From positions 33,221,366 through 33,285,365 of the forward strand of contig CM057135.1 of the NCBI GenBank assembly GCA_029964075.1: a stretch of DNA of 64,000 nt. The letters run 5' to 3'. The translations under genes were made by a program, and so were the position numbers. This DNA comes from Patiria pectinifera (lineage: Eukaryota > Echinodermata > Asteroidea > Valvatida > Asterinidae). Shown one piece after another: positions 55,978 through 64,000 of the stretch (position 1 is the stretch's first letter; each line of letters opens with the position of its first letter). The notes under the pieces are model-generated. The model ran no database searches. It saw only the letters and a program-made list of their open reading frames with translations, and was not told the origin of the DNA.

Positions 55978-58900
55978 ATGGCAACCACTGAACCGCCCAG
56001 TACACCAGTAAACGCGGACCCCGATGTGTCCATGTCTTTGTGCTGCGATGACATGGATGTCGGCGACGACGCCAAACCACAACAGAGCTTCCCGTTTCCG
56101 TTCACCCCTTACCCCATACAAGAGGACTTCATGAGGGGACTGTATTCAACCATCGAGGAGGGCAAGATTGGGATATTTGAAAGCCCAACTGGAACTGTAA
56201 GTTTCTTGACATGTAACACGGACCAAATTCTTGGTCAAATTCACGTTAGGGAACACCACTATATTTACAATGCTATTTTATGAAAGAAACAACAACGGGG
56301 AATTGAGAACATGTAGCTTCTGTTTCAAACAGAACTTACATGCAAATTCAATCAAGGTTTTGTTGAAAGGAGAAATTTACAGGAGTGGGATTCAAATTGG
56401 CTTGGACCTTAGTAACAATACGTTGATGCTCCATGAACTAAACTGAACTGAGTCATTGTATACAGTCATACGTTAGCCATTTCTCGATTTGTCAAAATCT
56501 TCTTGTTTTTGCTTCCAATGTTTGGTTATGTTATATAACTTCTTCTTCATAACATGTAGCCTTTTTTCAATGTTGCTTTGTATTTTGTCCATCATCAGGG
56601 CAAGTCCCTCAGCCTGATCTGTGGTGCTCTGAAGTGGCTGAATGACCACCAAGACAAACAGCGGCTGGAAGTGGAGGCTATACTTAAAGGGGAGACAGAA
56701 ACAACAGGGTAGGTGCAACCGACAATAGATCTCTCTCAAAGACGGCCATCTCTGTAGGAGATTTGCAACTGCGTATTTCACGCAATCAAGCATGCATTGC
56801 GCAGTGTTGAAAATGTTCTAAACAAGTGCGCTTGTTGCTCGAAATGTGTTCGAAATACGACACAGCCTATGCGCGTTATGCAAGTTGACGCTCAAAATGC
56901 AGATGCACGTGGCTGGTCTGTAGGAAATGACGTAATTTGAGAGAGACCTAATTTATTAAATTACTGGACTTGCATTTATTATTCGGAAGGTGTTTTTTGG
57001 AGCAAAGCATTGCTTAGAATTATAATGTGACTCACAATAGAATCTTCTGTTTTTAAATCCATGGTTGTGGGTTTTTGCACATAGTTGCTGTATTTGTCAT
57101 GACATTATGCTGTGCTTGTGTGCCGTACTTTTGTTACAAAATCCTACAGAAAAACCTTGTTTCGCAATGTAACTTATGGTCGTGACTCGCGGTTGCCAGA
57201 ACGCATATTACCCATATGGAAAATTAATCATAGGTGCTTCATTTCCGACACAGAATTTCCAGCTCGGGCAAGAGCGATGCACCCAAGCCATCATCTAGCA
57301 CCGAGCCCGACTGGGTACTGGAGTTTGACAACAAACGGGCTCAGTTGGAAAAGGCTAACTTGCTTAGGGTAAGTACAGTTTCTAGGTTTTTTTGAAAATG
57401 CTAAAAACACCCTCGATATTATGTTTAAATGATGATCTTTTGCTAAAAAAAAAAAGGTTAAAGTGGTCAGAAATTGCCACAGATCGCGCAACGTACAGAG
57501 CATCTAAAATCCAAAAAAATTTGGGGCCCTTCATCAGCAGGTCCCGAACCCTATGCCGTTAGGGCTTCGCGCTTTGCGCTTGCATTAGTTCTGAACAAGC
57601 TCCATCGCCAAATTCTTACTATCAGCTCATACTCAAAATTGGCAGGCGTGGTATAATTGTAGTATAAGTATAGCTAGATATATGGATACTGGAATGCCAA
57701 ACAGTTTGATAATTTTTTTTATTTGTAGGAGGAACAGCAGCAGTTGTTGAAGAGAGAGTCTAAGCTACAGCAGATGAGACAAGACCTGAAACACAAGGGC
57801 GTGGTCAAACGCAAGGTATCTTTCTTTCCTGTTGCTATCTTTCTAATTGGTTACATAGTTTCGTTAAGATTTGGAGGATAAAATTGCCATTCACTTTCTT
57901 AAGTTCGCAACGAGTCTATGGTGATTATTGAAAAAGTTTAAATATCTTATTTTGTGACAATTGTTTCTTTTTTCATTAGCGGCTTGCTCCAACAGATGAT
58001 TTTGACCCGCCCTGTCCCTCAGACGAGAATGACAACATCCTCAAGCCACCGGACACTGACGAGGAGAGCATCCTTGTGGCCGATTACCATAGCGACGAGG
58101 AGACGAGATTGTCAGGCGACTCGGATGAGGAGGAAGAGGGAGAGCCTCACGTTACCAAGGTAACAAGAAACTGTGAGGGTGGAGAGAAACTGTTGAGAAT
58201 TGTTGAATTTAACGTCAGTATGACAAAACGTTTATTTTGAAATGGGCAACTGGTAGAATATATTGACCGTAAATAGTATGTAATATGTAAATTAAGTTGA
58301 TCTTGTGTCAGAGGTCATAGGGACTGACTATATCTGAGTGGGATACTTTGGTTGTGTTGGGACAATCGTTGCAAAGTGTCATGCTCAAGGACAACAAACT
58401 TGATCCATTTCACAAAACTTACGATGTGTTGAACGCGGTGTAAGTTTCTTGACAACGGCTTAAAACATGTCGCAAGTTACAACGTGTCTAGTGGTCATCG
58501 CAAAATAAGAAGTGTCATTTTCTGAGCCAGTTTTATGCCATAAAAATTTCATAAACGAGACTAAATACCGAGACAATGTATGTGAAGTTGTAAATAGAAA
58601 ATGCATCGAACTAAATACGAATTAGCCTGGAATTTTGCATTTGAAATTTCAAAGTAGCTATACAGTCGACTGTGAGCTTTTTTTCTTTTAAAACGGCATC
58701 ACACGTCTGCCATTTTGTTTTACTTTTCAAAAACTTTTCGTTTCGAAAGGAGATTTGATGATTCTTTGCTGAATATCAGACGACTACTTACTGTATGTTG
58801 AATAATTACATATAACGGTCGCCGTGTTGTGCTATAGATACACCAACGACGCGTCGCACTTACAACATGTTTTGTGAAATGAATTACAGCAAAGTGGCTT

Positions 58901-61900
58901 GCCCATGGACATACATCATTTGCATGTTCCTCTGTGTTATTCATTTCTTTGTAGATATTCTACTGCAGCCGCACCCATTCCCAGCTGAGTCAGTTTGTGC
59001 ACGAGGTTCAGAAGAGCCCTTATGGCGAAACAACCAAAGTGGTGACTCTAGGATCTAGACAGGTTAGTAAATAGAAAACTGTCAAAATGAAATCGTTGAT
59101 TTTTTGACATCGAACTGTGATTATTTGGAAAATAACATTTACATGTTTTTCTCATACAGAACTTGTGCATCAACGAAGCTGTGAAGAAACTAAAGTCGTT
59201 GAGTCTGATCAACGATCGATGCTTAGAAATGCAAAAGAAGAAGAAAGGTGATTAAATTTATTGTAGTTAGTGACTTTTCCCACTTTTAGTTAGTGACTTT
59301 TCCCACATCTTTGGAAATTACCTTCTTTTATTTTCTTCAAAATGACAGCATGCCAGAAAGAATAATTTCACAGGGAGTTTAGTGTCATTACTATCTGAAG
59401 TTATACCAATTAAGCTTTTCGACAGTAATTTCGTCAAATACGTTTTGGATAGCTGCAAATGATATACTCTACCTTTAAGTAAAACTAATAACTAATTCCG
59501 TTGTGTAAACATCAGTTCTTACATTGTATGTTACGTCATTAAATTTTTTGTGGTTCCATTTTTTAAAATCAAAATTAAATGCCAACAAATGTTTCCAGGT
59601 CAAATGCAATCATTCCAAACTAACAGGTTTAATCAGAGTTTAAAGATGTTCATTTACATCGATTTTCTTTAACAATACTTTTTAAAAACTGTATTGTGAA
59701 TCGCTTTCTATCAGAGAAAATTCGAGACAAAGATGTTGACCCAGGCAAGTCCAAGAGAAAGAAGGGCGCCACCTCAGGCTGTCCATTCTACGCGGCAAAT
59801 CAGATGGACGCCTTCAAGGACAGGGCGGTGGTGGAAGTGCTGGATGTAGAGCAACTACTGACCGTTGGGAGAGAGCTGAAGGCTTGCCCGTACTACGGCA
59901 CGCGGTACGCCGTCCCAGGGGCCGAGGTTGGTCAACTTTTTATCTATTGTCTGTTTTGCTGACGATGTATTTCTTGACCTTTTGTGCATGTTTGTGTTGT
60001 GCCTTCAAACCTTAACCCCTTATGAGTGATTCACTAGGAACTTTCCTCACTCTTGCAAAATCCAACACCATATGGTAAACTCAACACCCAAACTGTTGGA
60101 CTCTGATTATGGTGGTATGCCTGACCCCATGTGAAGCATAATTGGTTTACTAGTGCAGTACTCACTCCAACAGATTCCAACAAAACATGCAGTTGGGTTA
60201 TGATTAAGGACACTGAACAAACAGTTTGTAGAAGAGGGCAAAAGGTCCTCCCTTGGCAACTTGTCCTCAGCTGGAACTTGTGTACAAATCAAATGAGTGA
60301 CATTGCAAAGAAAAAGTTAGTTCTAACAAGAGAAATAAATGAAAACGGAAAGTATTCGTTTTACAAAAGTAGGAATTTTCATGTTACAACAGATGTTCCA
60401 TTTTCGAAAATATTCCAAAATGGAACCAACCTATTATTCCATTGGAAACAAGCTGGAAACCGACACGTCTCTTGCGTCTTTTTGTCTCCTAGCTTGTTGT
60501 TCTGCCGTACAATACGCTTCTCCATGTGTCCACTCGCAAGGCATGCGGCATCCGCTTAGACGGAAACATCGTCATCATAGACGAAGCTCACAATCTTATA
60601 GAAACCATCTCCAATGTTTACAGTGTGGAGGTAACCGGAGGCCAGGTAAGGAAATATGTCCAATTTGTGGTCATCAACACTGCAGTGGTTTTCGTATAAG
60701 TTGTATCACTGATAACCATCTTGGTGAAATAATGCTGTTTCATGAAATAAGGGAGAACGTTTTTGTAATGCTTGTGTATCATATGTTTGCTTCATTTCAG
60801 CTTTGTCGTGCACACTCACAGCTCAGTCAGTACATGACAAAATACAGGTTGGTGACGTTCATATTTTATAAACGTATAAATATTTCTAACTGAAGGTAGC
60901 AGCATGAGTTCTTGTGGCTGAAGCTTGTGTCCCTAAAATTTTTATTATTTTTTTTGTGGCAACTAGAGTATATTGAGAAAAAAATCTGAGTGTCTCATAT
61001 GAATGGTTATTACCTTGTCTTCCACAGGAATTTTGAATTTTTCAAATTAGTGGCTGTGGTGAGGAGTTATGTCATTTTCATTGAAGTGGCTCATTTTCCA
61101 GTTTGCACATGGAATTGGTTTTTTCCTTTTTTAAATGTGTCAATAACTTCAAGTGAGTCAGTCACCATGATTAGGTTTTTACTTGTTATTACACTGCTTC
61201 ACATCAGTACGCGATTTCAAAAAATTGGTTGAACCATGGAACCGTGGTCAGAGTGTTTTTTAACGTGCGTTCTTTGCTAGCGCTTTTCTTCAAAATGGCT
61301 ACAATGGATATACATGAAACTTTCACCAAATATGTCCAAAATACCAGCCTATAACATATCTCATTTGCACTTGTTTTGATAATTGCTACATGTTTTTAAT
61401 ATTTTCTTTAATTTGGGTCTAGATCATTCTGACTCACCCTGTACACTAAATTCCAGGTGTAGGCAACTAAACAATTGTCCAATCTTTGAACTTTCACAAA
61501 TTTTAAGTAATGGTACTTGGGCTCTGTCCATCAAATGACCAAAATTATAAGGAAAAAACAGGGTTTGGGAGTACTACATTGGTTATATGAGCAACATTCA
61601 GGAATTAATTCTTCCCATTCTACATTCGCAGGAGTCGTCTAAAGGCAAAGAACCTGATGTACATCAAGCAGATCCTTCAGGTTCTATCTGGTTGGATCCG
61701 ATGCCTCGGAGGCAAAGCTGACTGCCCACCTGACACTCAGAAGACAGGCCCAGAGACCAGCAAGCTGTTTACAATCAACGACTTCCTGTTTGCTACACAG
61801 ATTGACAACATCAATCTCTTCAAGGTATCATCTGTAATTCCTGTGTAGTATTTCGGTTGTACTGTTCCGGGTAGTTTGGGAATCAGATACTCGAAAATCA

Positions 61901-64000
61901 TCCTTGGTGCACTTGCCTCGCACTGTGGCCTGGGTTCGATTCCCGGCTCAGACCATATATGAGTAGAGTTGTGTGTTAGTTCTCTCCTGTGCCATGAGAG
62001 GTTTTCGCCTAGCCCTCCGGTTTTCCTCCCTTTGCAAAAATCAAACACTTTTGATCTCTGGCTGTGCTCCGTGGTTATACATGGGTCGTGTTGCATCTGC
62101 CTGACGCGCCTTGACGTCCCTTTGGCTCGACCACGTTGTAGCTGCGTCCTTCGCAATTCCTTAGCCCCCCCCCCAATTATTATTATTATTAATTTATTAT
62201 TATTTGGATACCCAGAGAGGCAAGAGAGTCTAGCTTTATTCAACATTTCTTGATGAAAAAAAACAAAAACAGCACAGCTACAACAAAGTCATAAATCAAC
62301 ATTTCTGAAGGATGTCCACAAGGACATTAACCGTTCAAATTAATTTGTCAAACCTACCTGTGAATACCCATGTCAACACTGTTTGCCTTTTTGTTTCACA
62401 GCTGCAGAGATATTGTGAAGTGAGCAAAATCTCCAGAAAGGTAACGAATTAGATTCCTGTGGAACTTGTGCAGTAATTTCTAGATCCATAGATTCTTCAG
62501 CTTTCTAAATTTCTCATGTACATTCTTCATGGTTCCTCATACGAAATATTTACTATTGTGCTCAGTCAGACTAACATTATGGCACCTTGGCTTGGGTTTT
62601 CAACAAAATTTTTAGAACTTGCTTTGAAAGCAACTTAAATTAGTATTGGGTGGTTCCAGCGGGTACCCGGTTCTAGCCGGTCCAATATGAGGACCGGAAC
62701 CGCAAGACCAATCCTATCGAGAACTTGGTACCTGCTATGCTCGGTTCCGGCTCCTAAAGAATTGGTTCCAGAGTAAATCACCCATTCTCTGTGCAGAAAG
62801 AACAGAGCTGTAACTAGGAATTCAATCGTGTGAAGGCCTGGGTCATTCACTGAAGATATAATCATAGTAGAACAAAGACATTTCTGTGTGACCAAGTTTT
62901 AATCCCTCCACATAAGCTTAAACCTGAATCATATCTCCCTTGTTTTTCAGCTGAATGGTTTTGTTGAGCGTTACCAACCCTCGGTGAAGACAGCAGAGGC
63001 TGACTCCACCCCTCAGCAGTCTGCCATGACTAGATTCCTGCAAGAACTCAGCCAGAAACCCAAAGACAAGCCAACAGCGCCCTCTACAGGTAACCAGTAT
63101 TCAGATTAGAAAATAACTCTTCAAAAAAAGAAATTGTTAGGAATGCGAATATTGATTAACCTGAATTTATTTTATAATCACAAATCTTGTTACATTGAGA
63201 GACTGTACTTAAAAATAATAGAAAACAATTTTTTCTGGTCGTTAGTTTTTGGAGAATTAAAATAAAATTTCTCTTGAGTTTCAGAAAGAAGCGAGAGGCG
63301 AGAGGATGAATGGCAGACCTTCTCGTCTCCGCTCCTGCACATTGAGGGATTTCTGCTGTCACTCACCAATGCTGACAAGGATGGACGAGTGGTCATTCAT
63401 AAACAAGGTAGGCCAGATAAGAACGTTGACCAAATCACTGCTATAATATAAAGGGCATGGGTGTGTATGTCTGTGTGTTCAGGAGTTGTTCACAAGTTGT
63501 CTTGCCCACGAAGCGATCTACAGGCAGCGAAGCCACCTCCTCCGTGAAGCGTGCGAGGCAAAGCCTCGTTATTCATTATCAATGATTGATCTATGGTGTG
63601 CCCTCCCCCAAAAAAGTTTCAAGGAAGGATCGTTTGATAATTATTGACATTCAAAATTGTGAAATGTCTTTCTATTTCTGTATGTTAGTGAATAACTCAG
63701 TGAGGATCAAACGGTCTGAAAAGTAAGTCCTTATTCAACAGGGACAATCACTGCAAAGTATCTTGCTTGAGGACACAAAGCCACAGGATACAGTAAGATT
63801 TTTACACTGTACAGGAAAGTTCCCTTGAGAACCAATTTCAACCAAAGCTGAATTCAACATTGCTCTCAAGCACACCATGTACAGTAATTTTCAGTTTACA
63901 GCACTTGGGCCTTTCCCTTTTACTTGGTCCTTTACAGAAATTCTCAGCAAGTCCAGCATCAAGTTTCTCTTGCTCAACCCTGCCGTGCATTTCACCGAGG
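55978..64000 (+). CDS. DDX11: Fe-S DNA helicase DDX11/ChlR1, N-terminal two thirds (runs off the window)
   Basis: Exons: 55978-56196, 56599-56708, 57263-57368, 57729-57815, 57980-58159, 58955-59062, 59160-59247, 59715-59926, 60493-60645, 60801-60847, 61632-61824, 62402-62440, 62951-63089, 63285-63407, and 63938 to the window end, about 622 residues. All junctions keep frame. This is a superfamily 2 XPD-like 5'-3' DNA helicase of the nucleus, known in vertebrates for sister-chromatid cohesion and resolving G-quadruplexes. Visible: Q-motif region [11 protein letters not shown], Walker A PTGTGKS split by an intron (GKS at 74-76), YCSRTHSQL (motif Ia), the four Fe-S cysteines C273, C291, C322 and C357, and DEAH at 400-403. 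[17 protein letters not shown] and LLLNPAVHF also match DDX11. An acidic segment (about 175-234) replaces the Glu-rich linker of mammals. Helicase motifs IV-VI lie beyond the window. Confidence 0.95.
59268..59315. repeat. Short tandem duplication in a DDX11 intron
   Basis: AGTTAGTGACTTTTCCCAC occurs twice in direct succession (about 24-bp period). Confidence 0.6.
61880..62215 (+). repeat. tRNA-derived SINE with ATT-repeat tail
   Basis: A pol III B box (GGTTCGATTCCCGG, 61933 onward) sits in a tRNA-like head (CTTGCCTCGCACTGTGGCCT). It is followed by about 220 bp of body (CTCTCCTGTGCCATGAGAGG), a C-run and a tail of ATT repeats. It is inserted in a DDX11 intron and differs in body and tail from the SINE at 51597. 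Confidence 0.7.
62645..62795. repeat. GGAACC/GGTTCC palindrome-rich repeat
   Basis: Many inverted units (GGGTACCCGGTTC, GGACCGGAACCG, CGGTTCCGG) lie between TTGGGTGGTTCC and TAAATCACCCATTC, whose ends are loosely complementary. This is a likely hAT-style non-autonomous element in a DDX11 intron. Confidence 0.45.

Noticed and set aside
1-64000. Retroviral, LTR or Polinton-type elements
   Set aside because: No paired LTRs and no reverse transcriptase, integrase, protein-primed polymerase or capsid-like frames were recognised on either strand.

Overview
This is a stretch of an intron-rich animal nuclear genome. Four spliced genes with GT-AG introns, one intronless seven-transmembrane receptor gene, a lone initiator tRNA gene, tRNA-derived SINEs and many short non-autonomous DNA transposons (MITEs) fit an invertebrate. 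The gene families and their divergence suggest a marine deuterostome, perhaps an echinoderm or hemichordate, but this is inference; nothing in the window fixes the species.

Layout. 367-3826 (+): the 3' six exons of an ENaC/degenerin/ASIC-type sodium channel, whose start lies outside the window. 5722-5793 (-): initiator tRNA-Met(CAT). 5.8-23.6 kb: gene-poor DNA with MITEs and a few candidate regulatory sites. 24108-25340 (+): a single-exon class A peptide GPCR resembling TRH receptors. 25.3-34.5 kb: a second gene-poor stretch interrupted by a 500-bp assembly gap. 35370-39448 (+): a complete seven-exon GH3-domain gene (GHDC, 611 aa). 52636-44089 (-): a complete neurochondrin gene (NCDN, 17 coding exons, 725 aa). 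55978-64000 (+): the first 15 coding exons of the Fe-S DNA helicase DDX11/ChlR1, cut by the window end.

GHDC and NCDN converge. NCDN and DDX11 are divergent (head to head) across about 3.3 kb packed with palindromic and terminal-inverted-repeat elements. I built the exon models by hand; every junction preserves frame, and the GHDC and NCDN models close at a multiple of three with lengths close to their families.

The most notable points are these. (1) The GHDC protein keeps all three adenylation motifs of plant GH3 acyl-amido synthetases, which mammalian GHDC appears to have lost. (2) Three copies of a two-module element (inverted-repeat module plus adjacent hairpin module) recur in the same order. 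(3) The decamer AGAGGGCGCT, which contains a CTCF-type core, occurs six times exactly, with six further near matches. (4) A hAT-type MITE with a perfect 8-bp target duplication lies just upstream of the GHDC start codon. (5) A 38-bp perfect palindrome and a 73-nt hairpin lie between NCDN and DDX11. (6) Part of NCDN coding exon 11 is duplicated in the next intron. No retrovirus, LTR element, Polinton or CRISPR array was recognised.
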